Below are positions 24,087 to 32,969 of a DNA stretch of 36,459 nucleotides, piece by piece. The DNA lies in contig DIWI01000001.1 in NCBI GenBank assembly GCA_002428415.1, positions 1 through 36,459 on the forward strand, in the 5' to 3' direction. Origin of the DNA: Clostridiaceae bacterium UBA6110 (GTDB lineage: Bacteria; Bacillota; Clostridia; Clostridiales; Clostridiaceae). The translations under genes were made by a program, and so were the position numbers. Numbering within the stretch: position 1 is the first letter of the stretch; the number at the start of each line of letters is the position of its first letter. The notes under the pieces were generated by a model. That model made no database searches. It saw nothing but the letters and a program-made list of their open reading frames with translations, and had not been told where the DNA came from.

Positions 24087-25190
24087 ATGGATTTGTTCAA
24101 TTTCAATTACCATATGCCAACCAAGATAATAATGGGTCCTGACTGTGTGAAGAAAAATAGCAGGATCCTTAGAAAGTTCGGCGATTTTTGCCTGATAGTC
24201 ACAGGTCATGGTTCATCAAAAATAAACGGTTCTCTTGAGGATGCAATTTCCGCTCTTGAGCATGAAGACATCAAATACAGGATATTCGACGAGGTAGAGG
24301 AAAATCCCTCTCTTGAGACTGTGGAGAAGGCCTTCTTGGAAAACTCAATTCATCCTGTAAATTTCATAATCGCTATCGGCGGAGGCTCTGCAATGGATGC
24401 TGCGAAAGCAATATCCCTTCTCTTCAGGAACAGGATTACTGCCCGCGAGCTTTTATCAATGAAAAATCTCAAGGGAATTCCCATACTTTCGATTCCTACT
24501 ACAGCTGGCACCGGTTCAGAGACAACTCCTTATTCGGTTCTAACAGACCATCAGGAATCGACTAAAAAGAATATCGGCCAGGTGATTTTTTCTGACATCG
24601 CATTTCTGGATGCCAGATACACTATAAATTTGCCCCTTCACATTACAGTTTCTACAGCTATAGATGCATTCACACATCTGGCTGAAGGTTATCTCAACAG
24701 GAATTCCAACATAATGTCCGACATCCTGGCCGAAAAAGGATTCATTCTTTTCGGTGAGTGCATTGGCGCCTTAAGAAATGGCTGCATAACTATACGGGAC
24801 AGGGAAAAGCTGATGCTTGCCTCAACCCTGGCCGGCATGGAGATTTCCCAGACAGGTACCAGCCTTCCGCATGGAATGGGTTATCCTTTGACCTATTTCA
24901 AGGGAGTGCCTCACGGTACTGCGAATGGAATCCTATATGAAGGGTATCTGACAATTTTCAAGGACAGAAAAAAGATAGACAGGATGCTCGAGCTTGCGGG
25001 AATTTCAGGAATCGTCGAATTGGGAGATACCTTCAGGGCGCTCCTCAAATGCGACCTGGTGCTTTCAGAGGGTGAGATAACAGAATATACGGAAAGCATG
25101 CTCTGCAACGACCAGAAGCTCAAAAACCATCCGGAGCATGTTACAAGGGACGACATAGCCGCTATATACAGGAGCATTAACAAAAAATAA
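24087..25190 (+). CDS. Iron-containing alcohol dehydrogenase
   Basis: This group III alcohol dehydrogenase has IAIGGGSAMDAAKAI, the nucleotide-binding TTAGTGSE motif, and metal ligands in AIDAFTHLAEGY (Asp and His), LPHGMGYPL and VPHGTANG. The start is uncertain. The longest frame opens with GTG at 24045 without a binding site; the ATG at 24087 matches the family N terminus but abuts a run of six G; and a TTG at 24093 has the best spacing from that run. Substrates in this family range from ethanol and butanol to propanediol and lactaldehyde. It is divergent from the sugar-acid operon and may dispose of reducing equivalents, but no direct link is visible. Confidence 0.9.
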   Translation: MDLFNFNYHMPTKIIMGPDCVKKNSRILRKFGDFCLIVTGHGSSKINGSLEDAISALEHEDIKYRIFDEVEENPSLETVEKAFLENSIHPVNFIIAIGGGSAMDAAKAISLLFRNRITARELLSMKNLKGIPILSIPTTAGTGSETTPYSVLTDHQESTKKNIGQVIFSDIAFLDARYTINLPLHITVSTAIDAFTHLAEGYLNRNSNIMSDILAEKGFILFGECIGALRNGCITIRDREKLMLASTLAGMEISQTGTSLPHGMGYPLTYFKGVPHGTANGILYEGYLTIFKDRKKIDRMLELAGISGIVELGDTFRALLKCDLVLSEGEITEYTESMLCNDQKLKNHPEHVTRDDIAAIYRSINKK

Positions 25191-25203
25191 GGAAGTGAAC
25201 ATA

Positions 25204-25824
25204 ATGTGCGGCAGATTCCAGCTTGAGCTCAGCATCGAAGACATGGTCAACTTCATGGAGATCATCGAAGAGGTGAACAGGCGCTACAACGCACAGGACC
25301 TTGACAGATTCGCAAGGGAGAAGAAGGATGTGTATCCGGGAAACCATTCTCTTGCAATAACCGAAGAAGGTTTTCTTGAACCTGTCTGGGGATATCCGAT
25401 GGAGAAGAAGCTTATCATAAACGCAAGGTCTGAAACAGCCTATGAGAAAAGCATGTTCAAAAGATCAATGTCAGAAGGACGCTGCCTGATACCTGCAAAC
25501 CTCTTCTATGAATGGCAGGGTGAAAAGAAAGTTAAAAATATGATCTCAACTGATGACCGGCACATGATGCTTGGAGGCATCCACCAGGTTTTCAGGAATC
25601 CTGACGGTAAACCTGAGGAAAGGTTCACGATACTAACCATGGAGTCAAAGGATGATATGGCCAGGGTACATTCAAGGATGCCGGTCATAGTTCCAAAGGA
25701 TAGGTACAAGAAATTTCTTTCACGCGAAACCTCCGAGGAAGAGGTCCGAAGTATCCTGTCATCCTATCCTGAACATCTTCTTATTACAAGAGATGAGGGA
25801 CATTCACAGATTTCGATGTTCTGA
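25204..25824 (+). CDS. yedK: SRAP-domain protein (YedK/HMCES family)
   Basis: SRAP proteins form a covalent bond with abasic sites in single-stranded DNA through Cys2. The product begins MCGRFQLEL and has NARSET, GRCLIPANLFYEW and VHSRMPVI, the conserved blocks that include the active-site asparagine, glutamate and histidine. The frame could begin nine bases earlier with GTG, but the chemistry requires Cys at position 2 after Met removal, so ATG 25204 is the true start (206 residues). It follows the alcohol dehydrogenase gene by 13 bases and is followed by a terminator, so the two are probably co-transcribed although functionally unrelated. Confidence 0.95.
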   Translation: MCGRFQLELSIEDMVNFMEIIEEVNRRYNAQDLDRFAREKKDVYPGNHSLAITEEGFLEPVWGYPMEKKLIINARSETAYEKSMFKRSMSEGRCLIPANLFYEWQGEKKVKNMISTDDRHMMLGGIHQVFRNPDGKPEERFTILTMESKDDMARVHSRMPVIVPKDRYKKFLSRETSEEEVRSILSSYPEHLLITRDEGHSQISMF

Positions 25825-25836
25825 TCATACAAAAAT

Positions 25837-25868
25837 GAGCCTGCGCTTTCGCGCAGGCTCTCTTGTTT
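25837..25868. terminator. Bidirectional terminator between SRAP and ABC-F genes
   Basis: A perfect ten-bp stem GAGCCTGCGC/GCGCAGGCTC with a TTTC loop is followed by TCTTGTTT on the plus strand and ATTTTTG on the minus strand. It separates the convergent SRAP and ABC-F genes. Confidence 0.9.
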
Positions 25869-25869
25869 C

Positions 25870-27465
25870 CTATGATTTTATGCCGTTCCTTATTTCAAGA
25901 TACTCATCAAATGTGCAAAGCTTGTCGAAATAAGAATCAGGTGTTATCTCGATCACCCTGTTTGCAACGGTCTGGCAGAACTGATGGTCTCTCGACGAGA
26001 ACAGAAGTACTCCCGAGTAGTCTATCAATCCGTCATTCACAGCTGTTATCGATTCAAGGTCAAGGTGGTTAGTCGGCTGGTCGATTATAAGGAGGTTTGC
26101 AGTGCTTAGCATAAGCTTTGACAGCATGCATCTTACCCTCTCTCCACCTGAAAGCACACTCGCTTCCTTGAGCGCCTCTTCGCCGGAGAACAGCATCCTT
26201 CCCAGGAATCCTCTGATATAGGTCTCGGTCTTGTCATCGGAATACTGCCTCATCCAGTCGACGAGGTTCATGTCAACACCATCGAAATATTCGCTGTTGT
26301 CCCTTGGGAAATAGCTCTTCGTTATCGTTATTCCATACTTGTAGCTTCCTGAATCAGGCTCCATCTCTCCCGCGAGTATCTTGAACAGCGTACTTACGCT
26401 GATGTCATTTCCAGCAAACGCTATCTTTTCATCCCTGTTTACGATAAAGGAAACATTGTCCAGTATCTTCACTCCGTCTATCGTCTTGGATATGCCATCT
26501 ACAATGAGGATGTCATTTCCTGGTTCCCTTTCAGGCTTGAATCCAACAAAGGGATATCTTCGGTTGGATACTGCAATATCGTCAAGAGTGATCTTATCAA
26601 GCAGCTTCTTTCTCGAGGTAGCCTGCTTGGACTTTGATTTATTGGCCGAGAACCTCTGTATGAAGGCCTGAAGGTCCTTGATCTTGTCCTCTTTCTTTTT
26701 ATTCTGGTCCTTCATGAGCTGCTGCATGAGCTGGCTTGACTCATACCAGAAGTCATAGCTTCCCATGTACATCCTTATCTTACCGAAGTCAACGTCGCAG
26801 ATATGGGTACAAACCATGTTCAGGAAATGTCTGTCATGTGACACTACGATTACAGTTCCCTCGAAGTTAATGAGGAAATCCTCAAGCCATGCGATTGAGA
26901 CTACGTCCAGATTGTTAGTAGGCTCATCCAGAATCAGGACTCCAGGCTTTCCGAAAAGAGCCTGTGCAAGAAGTACCTTGACCTTGTCTCCGCCTTCAAG
27001 CTCGCTAAGTGTCTTTTCATGGCTCTCGGTTCCGATACCAAGTCCTATGAGAAGAGACGCAGCTTCCGCCTCGGATTCCCAGCCGTTCATGTCGGCAAAC
27101 TCACCTTCAAGCTCCGCAGCCCTTATACCGTCTGCATCGCTGAAATCCGCCTTCGCGTATATTTCGTCCTTTTCCTTCATTATCTCGAACAGCCTTGCAT
27201 TTCCCATTACAACTGTGTCGATTACCCTGTTGGAATCATACTGATAATGGTCCTGCTTCAGGACTGACATCCTGACATTGTTCCCTATGAAAACTTCTCC
27301 GGTATTTGGCTCGATTTCCCCAGAAAGTATCTTAAGGAAAGTCGATTTCCCGGCACCATTTGCTCCAATAACACCATAGCAGTTGCCAGGTGTGAATTTC
27401 AGGTTGACTTCATCGAAGAGCTTCCTGCCGCCATATCTGAGGCCTACATTATTTACACTTAACAT
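25870..27465 (-). CDS. ABC-F family ATPase with degenerate second nucleotide-binding domain (YkpA/YbiT-like)
   Basis: ABC-F proteins are soluble tandem ATPases that act on the ribosome. Domain 1 is intact: Walker A GANGAGKST (34-42), SELEGGDK (154-161), Walker B LILDEPTNNLD with Glu181 and VVSHDR. A lysine-rich linker follows (about 245-300). Domain 2 is altered at each catalytic site: Walker A reads GNDISVST (352-359), losing the invariant Gly-Lys; the Walker B glutamate is Gln463 (IIDQPTNHLD); and the switch histidine region is SSRDHQF. LSGGE (438-442) remains. The start at 27465 has GGAGTG at good spacing; a GTG at 27477 overlaps that site. Function may be translational quality control rather than drug resistance, but this is inference. 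Confidence 0.92.
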   Translation of the reverse strand: MLSVNNVGLRYGGRKLFDEVNLKFTPGNCYGVIGANGAGKSTFLKILSGEIEPNTGEVFIGNNVRMSVLKQDHYQYDSNRVIDTVVMGNARLFEIMKEKDEIYAKADFSDADGIRAAELEGEFADMNGWESEAEAASLLIGLGIGTESHEKTLSELEGGDKVKVLLAQALFGKPGVLILDEPTNNLDVVSIAWLEDFLINFEGTVIVVSHDRHFLNMVCTHICDVDFGKIRMYMGSYDFWYESSQLMQQLMKDQNKKKEDKIKDLQAFIQRFSANKSKSKQATSRKKLLDKITLDDIAVSNRRYPFVGFKPEREPGNDILIVDGISKTIDGVKILDNVSFIVNRDEKIAFAGNDISVSTLFKILAGEMEPDSGSYKYGITITKSYFPRDNSEYFDGVDMNLVDWMRQYSDDKTETYIRGFLGRMLFSGEEALKEASVLSGGERVRCMLSKLMLSTANLLIIDQPTNHLDLESITAVNDGLIDYSGVLLFSSRDHQFCQTVANRVIEITPDSYFDKLCTFDEYLEIRNGIKS

Positions 27466-27559
27466 TAAGTAATTCACTCCATTTACGTTTTTCGTACAAT
27501 TAATTATTATATCATCAATTCCTATATAAATGTTGGAAAATAAAATAATAGACCAGATG

Positions 27560-27586
27560 AAAAATGAGGTCTCAAATGGACCTCAT
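27560..27586 (-). terminator. Terminator of the P-loop kinase gene
   Basis: On the minus strand ATGAGGTC/GACCTCAT arms with a seven-base loop are followed by TTTTC, starting shortly after the kinase stop codon at 27592. Confidence 0.75.
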
Positions 27587-27591
27587 AAAAT

Positions 27592-28215
27592 TCAATATCC
27601 CTTAAGGTATGTCTCCAGGACATCGGATGCTTTACCCCTGATATCTTCAAGCGTACCGTCGTTGTTTACGATCATGGCAGCCTTTTCAACCAGTGAAGCG
27701 ACTTCCTTCTCAGTATTGTGGTTCGGATTGCTGTTCTTCGCAACCTCTTCCCCGTCCCTGGCAACAAGCCTGGCAAACCTGTTCTCCTTGGTTGCAGTTA
27801 TCCCTACAATAAGGAAACCTGACTTCTTCCAGAAGTCGAAGTCATCCTTGGTCCTTCCGCCTACGATCATTGGAATGATCTTCTGGTTTACCCTTCTCAG
27901 GTTCTCGTTTATCTCTTCCCATTTGCGGTCCTGGGTAATCTCTACCTGTTCCGCATTATCCTGTATCATCTTACCGAGAGCATACTTGTTGAGTATGTTC
28001 ATGTCTATTTCCCTGAGCTTGTCAGCAACCAGCTGCATGAAGCCCCTTTCGTTGTTCTTCCACTCCGGTGAGACGGACACCACGGGTTTCATGCCTCTTA
28101 TTATATCGCTGAGGCCGTATTTCTTTACCTTGTTCTCCTTTTCGATGATGTAGTCGGCCAAAGTGTCCTTGCCTGACCCCATTTCTCCAAAGATTATTAT
28201 TCCGTTGTATTCCAT
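27592..28215 (-). CDS. P-loop kinase of the nucleotide/dephospho-CoA kinase type
   Basis: The protein has a Walker A motif at the extreme N terminus, FGEMGSGKDTLADYI (P-loop at residues 10-18). Its GKDT form is characteristic of deoxynucleoside monophosphate kinase and dephospho-CoA kinase-like proteins. It continues with an MIVGGRTKDDFDFWKKSGF segment resembling their Walker B/NMP-binding region and ITATKENRFARLVARDGEE, a lid-like arginine-rich stretch. The frame extends to 28254, but GGAGG lies five bases before the ATG at 28215, giving 207 residues. It is not the housekeeping CoaE. The substrate is unknown; a nucleoside, nucleotide or small metabolite is possible. Confidence 0.75.
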   Translation of the reverse strand: MEYNGIIIFGEMGSGKDTLADYIIEKENKVKKYGLSDIIRGMKPVVSVSPEWKNNERGFMQLVADKLREIDMNILNKYALGKMIQDNAEQVEITQDRKWEEINENLRRVNQKIIPMIVGGRTKDDFDFWKKSGFLIVGITATKENRFARLVARDGEEVAKNSNPNHNTEKEVASLVEKAAMIVNNDGTLEDIRGKASDVLETYLKGY

Positions 28216-28254
28216 CATTTCCTCCATACTGTTGTTTAACCTGTTAACATTCAC

Positions 28255-28547
28255 AGTATATTATACTTCAAAATGCGAATAAATAAAGAGAAATATTACA
28301 CTTAATACTTATAGCACAAATTAGCTCAAATGGCACAAAGGAAGAACTGCTATGAAAATCTTCATCAGGCTATTCTGATACCCACACATGTAATTAAAGA
28401 TAATTGTAATACCAAATCGAAAAATTTCACTGCAATTAAGCTCACTTTCAATTCCATTAGGATAGTCATCAGATTTTTGTGCCTTCCTTAAGATCAGTCT
28501 GATTCGGATATTCTATAGCTCGTTTTGGCCCCCAAAGGTTACAGTAC
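28255..28547. other. AT-rich intergenic stretch, no gene seen
   Basis: About 290 bases (330 if the kinase starts at 28215) between the kinase gene and the yeiH-type gene contain no supported ORF. No convincing terminator follows yeiH. Base composition shifts toward AT here, marking the edge of the yeiH-lysR segment. Confidence 0.45.
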
Positions 28548-29564
28548 CTAGAACCGTCCAGTTGCTACCTGAACACCTATGGAGACAAAGACCACTAATG
28601 TATCAACGATAAATCCCAAAATCATAGGCTTGAATCCAATATTTTTGATATCTTTGAAACTTGTCTTCAGACCAATGGCAGATAAGGCTATAATCATGCA
28701 GAACTTTGAGGATCTTGAAAAGGCCTTTACAAGAGCACCAGGGATGATTCCCGCGCTGCGTATTGCTACGATAACAAGAAAGAAAATGATGAAGTACGGG
28801 AAGATCTTCTTTAAGTTAACAGATATACATCCATTACCACTCTCCGACCTTGCTTCCAGCCTTTCTGTGATAATCGAGAAAATCAAGACATATGGAATAA
28901 TGAACAATGTTCTGGTCAGCTTTACAATGACAGCTGTGTTACCAGCAAATTCTGAAAAAGCGTATCCTGCAGCGACAACTGAAGATGTATCATTAACTGC
29001 CGTACCTACCCATAAGCCATATCCCACGCTTGACATGCCAAGTGCAATTCCAATCCATGGAATAATTACAACAGTAAGAATATCAAAGATGAATGTCGAC
29101 GAAATCGCATATGCGACATCTTCGTCTTTTGCTCTGATAACCGGTCCTACTGCAGCCACCGCAGAACCACCACATATTGCCGTACTGACGGATAGCAAAT
29201 TTGTAAGCTTCCAGTTAGTTCCAAACAATTTACCAATAAGGTTTCCTGCGCCGAACGCAGTAGCCATGGTAAAGATCATCACAAATAAAGAATATTTTCC
29301 CACACTCAACACTTCAGTAAAATTCAGGTTAACACCCATAAGTATGATACCTAAGCGAAGGACAAGCTTTCCAGCAAAACTTATTCCAGCATTAAATTGT
29401 TTGTATCCGCTTATTAATGGATTCAAAATCATCCCAACCAGAAGAGCCATTACTGTGGCCCCAATAATATCACCCGGAATCAGACTGCTTAAAAGCATCG
29501 CAATAACTGCAACGCAGGCACTAAGAAGCAAACCTGGTGCTATGTCGTTTAATTTCCCAAACAT
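28548..29564 (-). CDS. yeiH: YeiH/UPF0324-family membrane protein
   Basis: This 338-residue protein has about ten transmembrane helices and the family blocks LRLGIILMGVNLNFTEVL, STAICGGSAVAAVGPVIRAK and VGTAVNDTSSVVAAGYAFS, typical of YeiH-type (putative sulfate or anion exporter) proteins. The biochemical role of the family is not firmly known. In E. coli yeiH lies divergent from the LysR-type gene yeiE, connected with sulfite stress, and the same divergent arrangement is seen here. A GGAGGTATATT site precedes the ATG. Confidence 0.9.
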   Translation of the reverse strand: MFGKLNDIAPGLLLSACVAVIAMLLSSLIPGDIIGATVMALLVGMILNPLISGYKQFNAGISFAGKLVLRLGIILMGVNLNFTEVLSVGKYSLFVMIFTMATAFGAGNLIGKLFGTNWKLTNLLSVSTAICGGSAVAAVGPVIRAKDEDVAYAISSTFIFDILTVVIIPWIGIALGMSSVGYGLWVGTAVNDTSSVVAAGYAFSEFAGNTAVIVKLTRTLFIIPYVLIFSIITERLEARSESGNGCISVNLKKIFPYFIIFFLVIVAIRSAGIIPGALVKAFSRSSKFCMIIALSAIGLKTSFKDIKNIGFKPMILGFIVDTLVVFVSIGVQVATGRF

Positions 29565-29635
29565 AATATACCTCCAACGCTAACGAGAAATTAACTTGAA
29601 TATATCATTATGTTCTTATAAAATGAAATTATAAT

Positions 29636-29655
29636 ATTTTATATTTATATAAAAT
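29636..29655. promoter_or_regulatory. AT-rich dyad in the yeiH-lysR divergent promoter region
   Basis: ATTTTATAT and ATATAAAAT arms separated by two bases form a near-perfect dyad 20 bases before the lysR start. Its position between divergent genes suits a LysR-type operator, though such AT-rich symmetry can also arise by chance. Confidence 0.4.
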
Positions 29656-29675
29656 AAACTTATAGGAGGTTTTAA

Positions 29676-30566
29676 ATGCTGGACAATAGGTTACAGACAT
29701 TTCTTACATTATGTGAAACGTGCAATTATACAAAGACAGCCCAAAAACTTAACATGACACAACCAGCTGTCTCACAGCACATACAGTTTTTAGAAAATTA
29801 CTATCAGGTTACTCTAATCTCAAGCAAAGGAAAGAATTTTTCACTGACTGATGAAGGAAGAGCGTTGCAGGAATACGTAAGGACACTCTATGCCAATTCT
29901 GAACGTATCTTGCCCTTGTTGCATCGGATTAGGAATCACACTAAACCCTTGATTTTTGGAGCGACCTTGACAATTGGTGAATACACGGTCCCCCCTATTC
30001 TTCTCAAATTGTTCAAAGAGGACCCAGAAACCAATATCTCCATGTTTGTTGAAAACACATATATACTTCAAAAGATGCTTTGGGATGGGAAAATAGACTT
30101 CGCCTTGCTGGAAGGCCATTTTAACCATAACCAATTCGAGCATAAAGAATTATCCAATGAACCATTCGTTGGCGTCTGTTCTCCAAATAATAAAATAGCA
30201 ACCACTGCAACAAATTTAGAGGGGCTTCTTGATCAAAATCTTATTCTGCGGGAACCGGGAAGCGGAACACGAGACATCTTTGAACATGCCTTATATAATC
30301 AAAACCTCAGTATTGATGATTTTAAACAAAAAATTGAAATTGGAAATATTAGTGCCATTAAAGAATTGTGCCATCAAAATATGGGTATCACATTCCTGTA
30401 CCGGGAAGCCATAAAAAAAGAGGTATCGCAAGGATACCTTAAAGAAATTCCAATTCAAAATTTTAATGTTACTCATCCCTTTAATTTTGTTTACTTGAAA
30501 AATTGTCCCGACAAAACTCAAATTGAGTATTGGTTTGATAGAATATCGAGTTTGAGAAATACCTGA
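29676..30566 (+). CDS. LysR-type transcriptional regulator
   Basis: This 296-residue protein has an N-terminal winged helix-turn-helix (about 1-60: FLTLCETCNYTKTAQKL then MTQPAVSQHIQFLE) and a periplasmic-binding-like effector domain that begins near residue 90 (LIFGATLTIGEYTVPPILL). It includes the LREPGSGTRDIFEHAL motif found in YeiE/CysB-like relatives. The AGGAGG site is eight bases from the ATG. It is divergent from yeiH, its likely target. Codon use is noticeably more AT-rich (many AAA, ATT and TTA codons) than in neighbours, consistent with acquisition from another lineage. Confidence 0.93.
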   Translation: MLDNRLQTFLTLCETCNYTKTAQKLNMTQPAVSQHIQFLENYYQVTLISSKGKNFSLTDEGRALQEYVRTLYANSERILPLLHRIRNHTKPLIFGATLTIGEYTVPPILLKLFKEDPETNISMFVENTYILQKMLWDGKIDFALLEGHFNHNQFEHKELSNEPFVGVCSPNNKIATTATNLEGLLDQNLILREPGSGTRDIFEHALYNQNLSIDDFKQKIEIGNISAIKELCHQNMGITFLYREAIKKEVSQGYLKEIPIQNFNVTHPFNFVYLKNCPDKTQIEYWFDRISSLRNT

Positions 30567-30624
30567 TACTTCTGCTGAAGCAGGTATGCAAATAGCAGAC
30601 TTTCTGCCTGTTGACGCATCCAGA

Positions 30625-31866
30625 CTATGCCGACTCCATCCTCTCTCCATCCTTGACCTTCCAGAAGAATACCATGCCAAGAATAAAGAGAAGAATGAGG
30701 CTAAGTATCCCATATCTGGACTCTCCGGTTATAGTAGATACGATAGCCATCAGAAGCGGGCCGAATATTGATGATACCCTTCCAAAAATATTGTATATGG
30801 AAAAATATTCAGCTGACTTCTCCTTCGGAATGATCTTTCCGAAGAAGGATCTGGATAGTGCCTGGATTCCACCTTGTGCACTTGCCACAAGCATTGCAAG
30901 TATCCAGAAATCGAACTCGGTCTTAAGGAAGAATCCATAGATGGAAATTATCGTGTAGGTGACAATTCCAGCCATTATCATATTTCTTGCACCGAATTTC
31001 TTTGAGAGGGCTCCATAAATCAGGGCGAAAGGGAATGCTACGAGCTGTATCGCAATCAGTATTACCATCAGCCTGTCTGAATCCAAGCCTACATCGATAC
31101 CATAGGCGGTTGCCATAGTTATTACTGTATGAACTCCGTCGATGTAGAAGAAGTAGGCAAGGAGGAAGAAGAACACATTCCTGTTCTTTAGAGTTTCATT
31201 CAGAGTAGCCTTGAGCCTCTTGAAGCTTTCACTTATCTGGCCCGGCTTCCCCTCAATATAATATATCTGTTTCACATTCTTAAGCATAGGTATGGTGAAA
31301 ATCAGCCACCACACCGCAGTTATTATGAATGCGAGCTGAGTGGCGAGAACAGTCGATATGCCTATCTTATCTGCGCTTAGTATAAGACCAATCGAAATCA
31401 CAAATGGTATGGTTCCTCCAAGGTAACCGTAGGCAAAGCCTTTTGAAGATATCATGTCCATCTTTGAATCATCCGTCACATCAGTAAGGAAAGAATCGTA
31501 GAAAATACTCGATCCGTTGAAGGCTACTGCTGTCACTACATAGATCGCGAGGGCAAGGACCCACTGTCCTTCTCCTGCGGTTGCAAGGAGCGCCGATGAA
31601 ACTATGGCAGTAATTGTGAATATTGAAAATAATGTCTTTTTGAATCCCTTGAAGTCAGCTATTGTCCCAAGTAGAGGGGCCATGATTGCGATGATAAGAG
31701 TCGCCAGGGAATTCGCATATCCCCAGTAGGCGGTAGACATGCTGTCGGACATGTTCACTGCTGCTACACTTTTAAAATAGACCGGTAGTATTGCTGTTGT
31801 GATCGTTATGGAATATGCCGAGTTTCCTACATCCTGGAGTATCCAGCTTCTTTCCTGTTTAGTCAT
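30625..31866 (-). CDS. MFS transporter, UMF1/Atg22-like family
   Basis: This hydrophobic protein of about 413 residues has twelve predicted helices and the UMF1 signature near the N terminus (SWILQDVGNSAYS), where the Asp-Asn pair is conserved, plus SQGGIQALSRSFFGKIIP in the second half. Relatives include the yeast vacuolar amino acid effluxer Atg22 and many bacterial permeases of unknown substrate. The frame starts at 31881, but AGGAGG lies five bases before the ATG at 31866, which is chosen. Confidence 0.92.
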   Translation of the reverse strand: MTKQERSWILQDVGNSAYSITITTAILPVYFKSVAAVNMSDSMSTAYWGYANSLATLIIAIMAPLLGTIADFKGFKKTLFSIFTITAIVSSALLATAGEGQWVLALAIYVVTAVAFNGSSIFYDSFLTDVTDDSKMDMISSKGFAYGYLGGTIPFVISIGLILSADKIGISTVLATQLAFIITAVWWLIFTIPMLKNVKQIYYIEGKPGQISESFKRLKATLNETLKNRNVFFFLLAYFFYIDGVHTVITMATAYGIDVGLDSDRLMVILIAIQLVAFPFALIYGALSKKFGARNMIMAGIVTYTIISIYGFFLKTEFDFWILAMLVASAQGGIQALSRSFFGKIIPKEKSAEYFSIYNIFGRVSSIFGPLLMAIVSTITGESRYGILSLILLFILGMVFFWKVKDGERMESA

Positions 31867-31954
31867 GTTATCCTCCTGCATCCTTTAAGTCATTTCTTCA
31901 AGTATACAACGCGCCTGCCATTCAATGATATAAGAAGAATTGTCAAATGTATGT

Positions 31955-31980
31955 AAAAAAGGAACCTCTCGCGAAGTCCC
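31955..31980 (-). terminator. Terminator of the MFS-GNAT unit
   Basis: On the minus strand GGGACTTC/GAGGTTCC (two G-U pairs) closes a GCGA tetraloop and runs into six T residues, just after the GNAT gene stop. Confidence 0.8.
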
Positions 31981-31990
31981 TTCAGGTAAT

Positions 31991-32953
31991 CTATTCTTTT
32001 ACGTCCCTGTTTTCAAGATACCTTTCCTTTACCAGCGAGAAGGTAAGATGGTCTCTCCATTCTCCGGATATGTACAGGTATCTTTCATTAAGGCCGACCT
32101 TTCTAAATCCATTGTTCTCAAGTGTCTTCTGTGACCTCAGGTTCTCAGGCAAAGTTGATGCCTCAAGCCTGTGAAGACCCAGCTCCTCGAATGCGTAGTC
32201 AATGACTGTTGATAGCGCATCCTGCATATAGCCCTTTCCTTCTGTCTCTTTTCCAAGGCCGTACCCGACGATTGCGCTTCTGAAGCTTCCGTAGGTTATG
32301 CCGGAAATCTGGATTTTGCCTATAAGTGCACCTCTTAGGAATACGCCGAAATTTATTGCGCTTCCTGCCAGATATGCCCGATAAGATTCCTCCAGTGCCT
32401 TCTTCTGGCCTTTTATGGTATAGAACTCATCCTCTCTCCTTGGCTCGAACGGAGCGAGGAATTCCTTGTTCCTTGTGTAGTATCTTAGGAAAGCCTCAGC
32501 ATCCTCAGGGGTTGCAAGCCTCAGGTCGACACTCTTTCCTTCCAGTGCCAGAAGCTTATAGTCTGTGACGCTTCGAAACCTCGTGGCATCAGTACCGAAA
32601 AGGAACTCACTTGCAATTATCGAATCCTGGTACGAATTGTTAACGAGGATCCCTTCAAGCGTGAATCCGCTGGATGTGAACGGGGCTGTCGGAGTCTCGC
32701 TTGAGGTTATTACATTGAGCTTGAACACCTCTCCTCCCCAGATGAGAGACCTGGCGATAGCCTGGACCGCTGACTTCATCAGGTCGGTATCCTGATTCTT
32801 ATAGAACCGGAGCCTTATCATCGCACTTTTTGTACCCGGGTCCTTCTCAATTACCGTATATCTTCCAATTGTTATCGAGTCATTGTCCCTTAGTATATGG
32901 TCCCTACCGTCTCCGCCCTTTGTCTGTTCGATGGTTACCTTCAAGCTTCCCAT
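31991..32953 (-). CDS. GNAT acetyltransferase with an N-terminal second GNAT-like domain
   Basis: The C-terminal half (about 140-310) is a RimJ/RimL-type N-acetyltransferase: VDLRLATPEDAEAFLRYY, NFGVFLRGALIGKIQISGI, the acetyl-CoA loop YGLGKETEGKGYM, then EELGLHRLEASTLPENLRSQKTLENNGFRKVG. The first 130 residues do not belong to a single RimL domain. They contain KLNVITSSETPTAPFTSSGFTLEGIL, which resembles the second half of another GNAT domain without an intact CoA loop. The total of 320 residues is close to twice the usual size. The substrate may be a ribosomal protein, another protein or a small amine. It starts 16 bases after the upstream MFS gene ends. Confidence 0.85.
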   Translation of the reverse strand: MGSLKVTIEQTKGGDGRDHILRDNDSITIGRYTVIEKDPGTKSAMIRLRFYKNQDTDLMKSAVQAIARSLIWGGEVFKLNVITSSETPTAPFTSSGFTLEGILVNNSYQDSIIASEFLFGTDATRFRSVTDYKLLALEGKSVDLRLATPEDAEAFLRYYTRNKEFLAPFEPRREDEFYTIKGQKKALEESYRAYLAGSAINFGVFLRGALIGKIQISGITYGSFRSAIVGYGLGKETEGKGYMQDALSTVIDYAFEELGLHRLEASTLPENLRSQKTLENNGFRKVGLNERYLYISGEWRDHLTFSLVKERYLENRDVKE

Positions 32954-32969
32954 GGCTTCACCCCTTCTG

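Noticed and set aside
27530..28153. A 207-codon plus-strand frame opposite the P-loop kinase
   Set aside because: The minus strand encodes a kinase with a good Walker A motif and ribosome binding site; the plus-strand product is a low-complexity serine/phenylalanine-rich shadow and runs through the kinase terminator.
28579..29583. A 334-codon plus-strand open frame covering the yeiH-type gene
   Set aside because: It is antisense to a clear membrane protein with family motifs on the minus strand, has no ribosome binding site and its translation has no recognisable domain. It is a shadow frame.
30566..30600. A possible terminator after the LysR gene
   Set aside because: Only short overlapping inverted repeats (CTGCT/AGCAG) with a two-base loop are present and no T-tract follows, so a terminator is not supported.
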